Source of the DNA: Methanolacinia petrolearia DSM 11571
GTDB taxonomy: Archaea > Halobacteriota > Methanomicrobia > Methanomicrobiales > Methanomicrobiaceae
NCBI RefSeq assembly: GCF_000147875.1
Contig: NC_014507.1
Coordinates: 868,001-932,000, forward strand
Direction: 5' to 3'
DNA: 64,000 nucleotides
Shown: positions 43,716 through 51,385 of the stretch, piece by piece
How positions within the stretch are numbered: position 1 is the stretch's first letter
How the letters are laid out: each line of letters starts with the position of its first letter
Notes under the pieces: model-generated
Seen by the model: only the letters and a program-made list of their open reading frames with translations
Database searches by the model: none
What the model was told of the DNA's origin: nothing
Translations under genes and position numbers: made by a program

Positions 43716-44459
43716 TTAGTAAACCTGCCCGGCCAGTTCCGAGATCGCCTTCATCGTCCTGTAGCCCTTTTCGGTAATCATGTAATCGCCCCTTTCGTGC
43801 CCCTGGAAGATCATCCCCGAGTCGGTCAGTTTTTTGATGTGGAAGAGAAGGTTTCCTCCGCGGAGCCCGGTCATCTGCGAGATCTCGGAGAAGGTTCTGG
43901 TCTGTGTGATGAGCGATTTTAAGATCTGGAACCTCTGGATGTTTGCAACCGGTTCGAGGATCTCCCTGACGGTTTTTTCGTCGTCGATCTCCGTTATATC
44001 GTCTTCGCCTCCGGTCCTGTTGTATATGCCGAGCGACGCCATGAGACCTACCTGTTTTTCGAAGAGGCGGCTGACCTCGGAGAAGCACGTGTCGCATTTC
44101 TCGAATGGCCCTTTGCTCCGGAGATTCTCCAGCTCATCCCTGTACGAGCTGATGATCTCGTCCGAGACGTTTCCGTCCTTTATGTGCCTCGCCGTGTTTT
44201 GCAGGAACTCCATGAATACCCCGAAGCAGTTCTCCCGCATCGCGCAGTTTCCGACCATGTGGGCGGAGAGATCTCCCTTCGCTGTCTCGACCTGCTGGTT
44301 CCTGAAGAGATCCGCGTAATTGTCTTTCAGCTCTTCGAGCACAGAATCGATGTGCTGCCTGTTGGAATTTGTAATGAACCGTTTGAGCTCGTTCCTGAGC
44401 TCGGAGATCTCGGTCCTCAGTTCGCCGATCTCCGTCCGGCTATCCTGTATCGCTTCCAC
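43716..44459 (-). CDS. Coiled-coil, cysteine-containing winged-helix regulator
   Basis: 247 residues, GTG start at 44459 with GGGTGA seven bases upstream. Residues 1-40 form a heptad-like coiled coil (TEIGELRTEISELRNELKRF). The middle (about 60-135) is helical and has NCAMRENC and CDTCF, cysteines that could bind metal or an Fe-S cluster or respond to redox. Residues 160-245 are an ArsR-like winged helix (VANIQRFQILKSLITQ, FSEISQMTGLRGGNLLFHIK, DYMITEKGYRTMKAI). It is divergent from an MTH865-family gene, with about 135 bases between, and probably controls that promoter and its own (inference). Confidence 0.8.
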   Translation of the reverse strand: MEAIQDSRTEIGELRTEISELRNELKRFITNSNRQHIDSVLEELKDNYADLFRNQQVETAKGDLSAHMVGNCAMRENCFGVFMEFLQNTARHIKDGNVSDEIISSYRDELENLRSKGPFEKCDTCFSEVSRLFEKQVGLMASLGIYNRTGGEDDITEIDDEKTVREILEPVANIQRFQILKSLITQTRTFSEISQMTGLRGGNLLFHIKKLTDSGMIFQGHERGDYMITEKGYRTMKAISELAGQVY

Positions 44460-44544
44460 GATCTTTCACCCGCTATTATATCTCAGCTACTTTTTAATGA
44501 GGGTTGAGGTCATTATTCTGTATCGCTCTTCCTTAGTATATTTT

Positions 44545-44572
44545 ACTGACGCTCAAGTATATATTTATACCT
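44545..44572 (+). promoter_or_regulatory. TATA box of the MTH865-family gene
   Basis: The bases AAGTATATATTTATACC near 44552-44568 form a strong TATA element about 30-45 bases before ATG 44597, which implies a short leader. The divergent regulator gene starts at 44459, so the intervening region is the natural place for its operator. Confidence 0.6.
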
Positions 44573-44596
44573 CTCATACTAACTCTGGTGACAAAG

Positions 44597-44998
44597 ATGT
44601 CGAAATGGAAGTACACAGGAAAAGATGTGACTGCTGAGAAGGCGGAAGAATCCCTGAAGACGATCAAGAGTGCATGCTTCGGGTGCGATACCCACAGCCC
44701 CGACTGCTCGATCGCAAAGGCCGCCGGAGATGTAGCGGCGATGATCGACGAGGGAAACGTTTCGGTAAAGGACCAGATCCATGCACAGATCACCGGGGCA
44801 CTCGCCGGTGCGAAGTTCCCGATTGCAACACCCGAAGACCTCATCGCTGCGTTCCCTGACGGGGCCGACACGACATGCTGCGTCGGTGACCTGAAGATGA
44901 CCGCAGGAGAAGCCGGAACGCTGCTTAAACCCTCCGACTTTCCGTTCAAAAGTGCGAAGGACGTCGCGGATGTCATCGTAACAAGGGCAGGGCTCTGA
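44597..44998 (+). CDS. MTH865-family protein
   Basis: 133 residues from ATG 44597, with GGTGA six bases upstream; a GTG three codons earlier overlaps that site. The block IHAQITGALAGAKFPIATPE followed by DLIAAFPDGADTTC is the hallmark of the MTH865 family (PF07747), a small EF-hand-like fold known from methanogens without assigned function. The N-terminal 45 residues are an extension with cysteines ACFGCDTHSPDC, and there is a CC pair in TTCCVGD. The cysteines suggest metal or redox chemistry, in line with the cysteine-containing regulator on the other side. Cytoplasmic. Confidence 0.85.
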   Translation: MSKWKYTGKDVTAEKAEESLKTIKSACFGCDTHSPDCSIAKAAGDVAAMIDEGNVSVKDQIHAQITGALAGAKFPIATPEDLIAAFPDGADTTCCVGDLKMTAGEAGTLLKPSDFPFKSAKDVADVIVTRAGL

Positions 44999-45091
44999 TT
45001 CGTCATTACCCCGTCCCCGCTTTTTTGGTTTCGAAAGGCCTTTTCCTGCATAAATTATTAAATGTGATTCGCGAAGTATTATCATCAGTAA

Positions 45092-46396
45092 ATGTCCTGG
45101 CTCGTCGAGATCGTCATTATAATACTGTTAATAGGACTTAACGGTCTTTTTGCAATGTCGGAATTTGCAATAGTGTCCGCCAGAAAGACCCGGCTGCTAC
45201 GGCGCTCGGAGAGCGGGGACAAGCGTGCCTCCGCCGCCCTGGAGCTTGCGGAAGATCCGACGAATTTTCTCTCGACTATCCAGATAGGTATAACGCTCGT
45301 CGGCATATTCGCGGGAGCATTCGGCGGTATAACGCTGGCCGCGGAGCTTTCGGATTTTTTTACGGATTATCCTACTCTTGCACCTTACAGCGAGGCGCTG
45401 AGCATTACACTTGTGGTCCTTGCCATAACCTACCTGACCCTCGTGTTTGGTGAGCTCGTCCCGAAAAGGATTGCACTTAATAATGCGGAGGATATCGCGT
45501 CGAAAGTTGCTAAGCCAATGCGGATTTTATCCAAAGCGGCCGCTCCGCTGGTGTTCATCCTCAGTTTTTCGACCAAAGCGGTCACGAAGCTGCTGCGGGT
45601 GAAGGAGAGTCCCGGACCTGCTGTAACAGAGGATGACGTGAGGATCATGCTCGAGGAGGGGACGAAAGCGGGGGTCTTCGAAAAGGCCGAACAGCACATG
45701 GTCGAATGCGTATTCGATCTCGGCGACCGGACTGTCGAATCCCTGATGACTCACCGTTCCGGAATCGTCGCGCTGAATCTTGAAGACCCGGACGAGGAGA
45801 ACCTGCTTAAAATGAAAGAGGCCGGCCACCTGAACTTCCCGGCATACGAGGGAGACCTGGACAATATCGTCGGTGTTGTGTCGGTGAAGAATGTTCTCGC
45901 GGTTATGGCCGACCACGGGAGACCGGATATCAGGGCAGCGGTCACCGAGCCTCTTTTCGTGCCAGAGACTCTCCATGTACTGCAGCTCATCGAATGCTTC
46001 AGGGAGGCCGGGTTTCACGTTGCACTTGCGACGGACGAATACGGCGACATAAGCGGACTCGTAACCCTGCACGATATCCTCGAAGCGATCGTCGGGGCTG
46101 TCCGCGAGCCCGGCCAGCCGGCGGAGGAGCCGTTCGTCCAAAGGGAGGACGGGTCATGGCTGGTCGACGGAATGGCCCGCATCGACGCGGTGAAAAAGAT
46201 CCTTCCGCTGGACAAGCTGCCGGGGGAGGAAGGGGGCAATTACGATACTGTCGCCGGCCTGGTGATGTATGTCCTTCAGAGGGTGCCGGCGGAGGGCGAT
46301 CACTTCGTGGAGGGAGGTTTTAAGTTCGAGGTGGTGGACATGGACGGGAACCGTGTCGATAAGGTGATCGTTTCGAAGGCGGGGGAGGGATCTTAA
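45092..46396 (+). CDS. CNNM/CorC-type (HlyC) membrane protein
   Basis: 434 residues. The N-terminal DUF21/CNNM domain (about 1-190) has four membrane segments and motifs GLNGLFAMSEFAIVSARKTR and LVFGELVPKRIALNNAEDIA. Two CBS domains (about 205-330) follow the acidic linker EDDVRIMLEEGTKAGVFEKA. The CorC_HlyC domain (about 345-432) reads REDGSWLVDGMARIDAVKKI and HFVEGGFKFEVVDMDGNRV. Such proteins take part in magnesium/cobalt efflux or homeostasis; the hemolysin label in databases is historical. It is transcribed alone, 93 bases after the MTH865-family gene. Confidence 0.88.
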   Translation: MSWLVEIVIIILLIGLNGLFAMSEFAIVSARKTRLLRRSESGDKRASAALELAEDPTNFLSTIQIGITLVGIFAGAFGGITLAAELSDFFTDYPTLAPYSEALSITLVVLAITYLTLVFGELVPKRIALNNAEDIASKVAKPMRILSKAAAPLVFILSFSTKAVTKLLRVKESPGPAVTEDDVRIMLEEGTKAGVFEKAEQHMVECVFDLGDRTVESLMTHRSGIVALNLEDPDEENLLKMKEAGHLNFPAYEGDLDNIVGVVSVKNVLAVMADHGRPDIRAAVTEPLFVPETLHVLQLIECFREAGFHVALATDEYGDISGLVTLHDILEAIVGAVREPGQPAEEPFVQREDGSWLVDGMARIDAVKKILPLDKLPGEEGGNYDTVAGLVMYVLQRVPAEGDHFVEGGFKFEVVDMDGNRVDKVIVSKAGEGS

Positions 46397-46418
46397 GAAA
46401 AGTGAATGGATTTGTATA

Positions 46419-46799
46419 TCATTTTTTATGGGAATTTTTTCTTATAATTTTATTTCTCTCAACTAAAGCTATGCCAATAAGAGCCACAGCTACAAAAATC
46501 ATTGTGAAAATAATTTGAATAAATCCATATGGCTCTTTAAATAAAGCTATTGATGCTATTAGCATTGCCGTTAACATTATGAAAAGGGAGGGAAGTTGTT
46601 TCAGTACCCAATGATCTTCATTATTTTCAAGCATCTCAATGATTTTGTTTTGATTGATCTCAATATTTACAATATGATCGATTAATAACAAAGTTATAGA
46701 GTTTTTAGAAAGAAGTTGGCTGAACTCTTCCTTTTCGTCTAATTTTTTATCCCATTCTTTCATGTCATCATGAATTCTATCGAAATTGTTTGGTTCCAT
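46419..46799 (-). CDS. Small two-helix membrane protein downstream of Gabija
   Basis: 126 residues. The N-terminal half is charged and helical, with coiled-coil character (DDMKEWDKKLDEKEEFSQLL). Two membrane helices follow (about residues 72-90 and 95-114), with a basic tail (ERNKIIRKNSHKK). It is AT-rich like the two defence genes upstream, on the same strand and 77 bases after the helicase gene. It may be an accessory of that system or a passenger of the same island. No family recognised. Confidence 0.65.
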   Translation of the reverse strand: MEPNNFDRIHDDMKEWDKKLDEKEEFSQLLSKNSITLLLIDHIVNIEINQNKIIEMLENNEDHWVLKQLPSLFIMLTAMLIASIALFKEPYGFIQIIFTMIFVAVALIGIALVERNKIIRKNSHKK

Positions 46800-46876
46800 G
46801 ATGGAAATATTTCAGGATGTTGTATTTATACTCGCAACATAATCTAAAGGTAAGAAAATTATAATTTATACTGCAA

Positions 46877-48841
46877 TTAAAACCAATTATATAATGTTAC
46901 TTTTTCTTTGTATTCATTAGAACCTAGAAATTTAAGATCCCATCCACGACTTCTTAATTTGGCCCATGTATCAGGATTTGTAAAACATATTGGTAATGCC
47001 AAACATAGCAAATCAGTTGGACGTGTCATAGCTACATAATGACATTTTAAGCGATTATTATTTGAATTCTGTGTAGATCTGCCTTTTACATCACCTGTTA
47101 GCCAATCTATAAGATAAATTAAATTTGTTTTAAATTCCCTTCCCTTCCAGAATGTATCTAATACCAATGTAGCAAAATGAGTTTGACCTTTTATTGAGTG
47201 TATTGAGCCTAAATTGATGTTTAATTGACGTTCTCCATCGTTAAAATGGAAATTATTTTGAATATTTACGCTTTTATCAAATAAACATATAAATTCTGAA
47301 GAATCATCCCAATTAAAAAAAGATAAATCATGTGGTAAATTACCATCACTAATAATCTTTACCATCTCCAATAATTTTGGCTTGATGTGACCATTCCATT
47401 TTTCTTCGTCTAGATTTTTTAGTTTAAATAATTCATATAACCAAACTAAATACTCCTTATTCCCATTATTTTCTAATAAAAGCTGATTTGAGATAAATCT
47501 ATAGGGATTTCTTATATTATAGATCTTTTCAGTTCCAGCATTTTCATTAATAAATCGAATTAGTCCTTTTGAAAAAAAGTTTAATCCATAATTGAAATCG
47601 TGATTCTCTTTTATTAGATTAATACTAAGTTTTAGATAGTCTATCATCAAATTAGGGTTATAATCTTTTTTATTTCTGTGTTGGTGATAATTTGTCCAAT
47701 AAGATACAACAGTATATTTATCAGAATTGTCTGGCTTTTTATGGACCATACCTACTGCATAAACATCTTGTTTTTTTAAGGACTCTATTGTTTCTTGTGA
47801 GAAATTCTTAAAAATGATATCACAGAATGTAGGTAAAACATCTTTAATAAATTCTTTTTCAAAAAGTATTATTGTATTTTTTGAATTATTGTTTACTTGG
47901 CCACCTTTACCTTCCATATTATATGGAATCAAACCAAGAGGATCTGACAGTTTAGCAATTTTTTGATTGAATCTTAGACTGTCTGAAATGGTAAGATATC
48001 CGTTTTGCGGAAAAGGTTCGCTTTTAACGTTTTCATTAGCATTGTAATTGTGGAAAATTGCTTGATTTCCGTCACCAAATCTTTGTTTGATAATATTTTT
48101 ATCCGGAAAAGGAAAGATCTTGGATAAAATTAAATTTTGCTCTTCAGTACAATCTTGTGCTTCATCAACAAAACATATCAAAAAACGAGTTTGGATACTA
48201 TTTTTTAATGAAGGTACTTTATTTAAGGCATCTTTTGTAAATACAAAAACTTCATCATATGTAAAAATCCCTTTTTCGAAGCTTTCATTAATTGATCCTT
48301 TAATTTTTTGGTAAGTCTGAGATTCGGGCTTTAATAGACTTTTTCCCCAAGATATAGGGCGAGGATTACCCAAAATGTCTGTTGCTGAAAGAATATTTAA
48401 CGGTTCATGGTGGTTTTTTGATATACCTGATTGATACTTTTGAGGTATTCTCTTCCATCGATAATTTATTGCAACTTCGGTATCGATCATTGTAACGGGA
48501 AATCTCATTGACCTAATCCAAGGAAGTGCAATATATTGATTAAAAAAACCATGGATAGTTCCTATAAAATGTGGATGAGAAAGGAGTTTTTTACCTAAAT
48601 CTGTATTTCCAAGTTTATCTTCAATTTCTTTTCTGGCGGCATTTGTGTGAGATAAAATACATATCCCTTGTTTATTATTGGTCCAGTATTTTGCTAGAAT
48701 TGCCAATTTAGCAACTAATAATGTTGTTTTTCCACTTCCTGGGCAAGCCTGGATATCAACAGTTGATAAATTTTTTAAGGCTTCTTTTCTTTCTCCATCG
48801 AATGCATCTGGGGGCAGTCCCATTATTTTTGTAGCCCACAA
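46877..48841 (-). CDS. gajB: UvrD-like helicase of a Gabija-type defence system
   Basis: 654 residues from TTG 48841. Superfamily 1 motifs appear in order: Walker A ACPGSGKTT (about 32-40), CILSHTNAARKEI (Ia), FVDEAQD (II), QRFGDGNQAIF (III), SIKGQTHFATLVLDT (V) and CHYVAMTRPTDLL (VI). GajB senses or uses DNA ends and acts with the GajA nuclease encoded 75 bases upstream. Gene order and strand match known Gabija loci. Known GajB is about 490 residues, so this one is larger. The frame stays open upstream to a stop near 48904 with a GGGGG site (48897-48901) but no usual start codon, so the real N-terminus may be up to 18 residues longer. Confidence 0.82.
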   Translation of the reverse strand: MWATKIMGLPPDAFDGERKEALKNLSTVDIQACPGSGKTTLLVAKLAILAKYWTNNKQGICILSHTNAARKEIEDKLGNTDLGKKLLSHPHFIGTIHGFFNQYIALPWIRSMRFPVTMIDTEVAINYRWKRIPQKYQSGISKNHHEPLNILSATDILGNPRPISWGKSLLKPESQTYQKIKGSINESFEKGIFTYDEVFVFTKDALNKVPSLKNSIQTRFLICFVDEAQDCTEEQNLILSKIFPFPDKNIIKQRFGDGNQAIFHNYNANENVKSEPFPQNGYLTISDSLRFNQKIAKLSDPLGLIPYNMEGKGGQVNNNSKNTIILFEKEFIKDVLPTFCDIIFKNFSQETIESLKKQDVYAVGMVHKKPDNSDKYTVVSYWTNYHQHRNKKDYNPNLMIDYLKLSINLIKENHDFNYGLNFFSKGLIRFINENAGTEKIYNIRNPYRFISNQLLLENNGNKEYLVWLYELFKLKNLDEEKWNGHIKPKLLEMVKIISDGNLPHDLSFFNWDDSSEFICLFDKSVNIQNNFHFNDGERQLNINLGSIHSIKGQTHFATLVLDTFWKGREFKTNLIYLIDWLTGDVKGRSTQNSNNNRLKCHYVAMTRPTDLLCLALPICFTNPDTWAKLRSRGWDLKFLGSNEYKEKVTLYNWF

Positions 48842-48916
48842 AATATCTTCATCTTTAATTTTTGGTAAAAACTTTACATTGTTTTTGATATTAATTCCCC
48901 CTTACATTGAGTAATT

Positions 48917-50845
48917 TTAAGATTTTATCACATCATTGAAAAGGTAATTAAACATTCCTAAAATGTAATTGGGCAGTTTTTCTTGTAGTTCAGCCGGATT
49001 TTTAGAATAATTATCATCCAATATTTTTGCAAGATATTGAGCACTAATTGGTTTTGATGCTTTTGTACCTTTAGTAAATTCTGAATGTATATACGAAGCT
49101 TTCTCTTCAGGATCATTAATTTTTTCAATTGTTTTGGAATACTCTTCTTCGTATTCATGATAAGAGTCTTCATATGAAGCCTTTTTTGAAACTAATTCTT
49201 CATCAATTTTGCTCAATTTTGCTGCAATATATACTTCTTTTCCCAATCCAGCAAAAGCAAGATTATATTCAAAAGTCCATTCATCTGAAACAAAGGATTT
49301 TACATTTTGACCCTCACATTTTTCTCTAATTTCTTTCCTTTTATTTTCAATGCCCTCATCATCAAATTCGGATTTAACCTTCCAACGCCTGTTTTTTGGC
49401 CACTTATCTCGGTTTTTATATTCCTCATTCAAACAGATTTCTGGGGCACAATTTGGTAAAATATCCAAATCTGTAATACAGGCTACAGGAATATTGACGA
49501 ATTCTTCATCTTCATTACTTCGTTGAAAAATTTTGGCGTATCTACTTAGACCTGTCCCGTCAACATTTACAATGGAAACTCCATAATCTGCAAAATCACA
49601 ATCTAATATCTTTGCGATAGTTGGCAGAAGAATATTTTCAGATGGTCCCTCGACAATTATCACAGATTTAGCAAAAAATAAATTGGCTTTAGTAGCGTCC
49701 AAATAACGTTCTAGGAATGAATAATCTGAAGGTTTCAATTTTGTATGTTCTTTTCCTAAAGAAAAGGCCTTTCCATTTTGAATTAATACGACATTTTCTA
49801 ATTTAATTACGGATGCTAAAATTGGGGAATGAGTGGTTGTAAGTATTTGAACATTATTTTTAATTGCTTCATTTTGTAGTGATTTCAGTATTTTTAATTG
49901 TCTCTGAACATGGATATGTGATTCTGGTTCTTCTAGAAGTAACATCTTATTACCATCATCTTCTTGTTGAAGAAGCAATAATTCACAAGCCATGTATAGT
50001 AAATTATTTGTTCCTAATCCCAGAGTTCCAGAACATAGTTCTTCTTTTTCAATATTAAGGGTTAATTTCTCTAGCATTTGCTTTAGTTGTTGATCTGTAT
50101 TGTTTGTTTTCCCCTTAATTTCAATATTTGATTGAATTTTATCTTGCTTTAAAAGAAATTTATCGGATAAATTGTTATCTATCTGTTCTTTTGTTTCCTT
50201 GATTCCTTTATGATTTATAAGTAATGAATCTGCAAGATTTGCGATACCAAGAACTGATAAATCTTTTAAATCACTTTCTTTTTCGTATTTATCCTTTCCA
50301 CTTTTTATAGAATCTATATTTTTTAGAATTTGAGCTAATCTTGAATTTTTTCTAGAACTCATTGCATTTTCAGCATCTCGAAGAGGCTTTAGGTATGTGG
50401 TTTTTAACAATTCGCGAGTGTCTTCATTGAATGATGGGCCATCTGCTTTTATCCCAGAACTAATTTCAGTCGAGATAAATTCCCTTTTGCCAATGATTTT
50501 CTTCTTTGCTGACCAATTAAAATAAAGAACCTCTTTTACTGATTCTCCAGTTTGTTCATATGTTAAATATTGTAAAAAAATTCCACTTTCATTTTGTGAA
50601 AGTTCTTCAAATTTACATGTTATTTTTATTTCTCTTGACGTATCTTCATTATAAAAATCTGTATCTTTTATTTTATTCCATTCTTGATCACGTGTTCCTA
50701 TTGCATATCTAATTGCATCAATAATTGCTGTTTTGCCAGAATCATTTTCTCCAACAAAAACGGTTAATCCTTTCTTAATATCGAGATCTATGCCAATTTC
50801 ATCGTAACAACGGAAATTTGTGATTTTAAGATTGGAGAGATGCAT
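48917..50845 (-). CDS. gajA: OLD-family ATPase-nuclease of a Gabija-type defence system
   Basis: 642 residues, ATG 50845. The ATPase domain has Walker A GENDSGKT (32-39), signature GLGTNNLL (276-283), Walker B MLLLEEPESH (301-310) and TTTHS (336-340). A C-terminal Toprim nuclease domain follows, with Glu399 in VIIVEGPSEN and the D-x-D pair Asp459/Asp461 in CITDLD. The order ATPase-Toprim and the helicase gene just downstream define a Gabija GajAB pair, or a close class 2 OLD-UvrD relative. It would cut phage or other invading DNA. Known GajA has about 580 residues. The region is markedly AT-rich, which suggests transfer. Confidence 0.85.
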   Translation of the reverse strand: MHLSNLKITNFRCYDEIGIDLDIKKGLTVFVGENDSGKTAIIDAIRYAIGTRDQEWNKIKDTDFYNEDTSREIKITCKFEELSQNESGIFLQYLTYEQTGESVKEVLYFNWSAKKKIIGKREFISTEISSGIKADGPSFNEDTRELLKTTYLKPLRDAENAMSSRKNSRLAQILKNIDSIKSGKDKYEKESDLKDLSVLGIANLADSLLINHKGIKETKEQIDNNLSDKFLLKQDKIQSNIEIKGKTNNTDQQLKQMLEKLTLNIEKEELCSGTLGLGTNNLLYMACELLLLQQEDDGNKMLLLEEPESHIHVQRQLKILKSLQNEAIKNNVQILTTTHSPILASVIKLENVVLIQNGKAFSLGKEHTKLKPSDYSFLERYLDATKANLFFAKSVIIVEGPSENILLPTIAKILDCDFADYGVSIVNVDGTGLSRYAKIFQRSNEDEEFVNIPVACITDLDILPNCAPEICLNEEYKNRDKWPKNRRWKVKSEFDDEGIENKRKEIREKCEGQNVKSFVSDEWTFEYNLAFAGLGKEVYIAAKLSKIDEELVSKKASYEDSYHEYEEEYSKTIEKINDPEEKASYIHSEFTKGTKASKPISAQYLAKILDDNYSKNPAELQEKLPNYILGMFNYLFNDVIKS

Positions 50846-51086
50846 ATTATCAACTGAGTAATATGAGTTCTTTTACTTTTTTATCCAGTTTCAAAATTGT
50901 AAATTTATTAAAAAATAAATAGAATAATTGAACGTATTCTGTTTTAACAGAACCAAGTTATGATAGTGACTTAAATGAATTAGCTCACTTCAATTTTTAT
51001 ACCAGAGTGTCTTGTTTAAATTTTTCGAAATAATCTTGGTTCCTTTGCTCAATCTTTTTCTTAGAGCATTTAACTTCAAAACAGAG

Positions 51087-51161
51087 TGCTGATATGGGGA
51101 TTCGAACCCCAGTCGCAGGAGTGAGAGTCCTGCATGATTGGCCGGACTACACTATATCAGC
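51087..51161 (-). tRNA. tRNA-Glu (anticodon CTC)
   Basis: The minus strand folds into a full cloverleaf. The acceptor stem is GCTGATA (51161-51155) with TATCAGC (51094-51088), and the discriminator is A at 51087. The anticodon stem is CAGGA/TCCTG around a CTCTCAC loop, giving anticodon CTC (Glu, codon GAG). The T arm contains GGTTCGAATCC. CCA is not encoded. Its 3' end points at the AT-rich Gabija island, a usual place for integration, but no direct repeat of the tRNA end was found at the far side. Confidence 0.93.
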
Positions 51162-51317
51162 AAATCATTTGTGCCTTAAAATATAGGGCAGATCTATACT
51201 TAAATCTAATTATTTGGCCCGGACATCCCCTCCCCCTCTGCCGAAAAAAATGTTTTCATCCTTTTTGCTACGCTTGTTCCCGGAAATATTACCAAAACTC
51301 CGCCGGTTGGCAAACCG

Positions 51318-51367
51318 CTATATATTATGTGATATCATTTCGCCATATAGGCATCATGAGTGTGCCT
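51318..51367 (+). promoter_or_regulatory. Promoter region of cooS
   Basis: A TATA-like stretch CTATATATTA (51318-51327) lies about 60 bases before the start codon. An inverted repeat AGGCA/TGCCT (51349-51353 with 51363-51367) near the expected transcript start could be an operator or leader hairpin. A GAGGGG site precedes ATG 51386. Confidence 0.5.
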
Positions 51368-51385
51368 AATCGAGGGGTATAGCAT

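Noticed and set aside
46397-46880. Attachment-site repeat of the tRNA-Glu 3' end on the far side of the Gabija island
   Set aside because: The terminal tRNA bases GGGGATTCGAACCCC or parts of them were not found near 46.4 or 46.8 kb, and no integrase gene is present.
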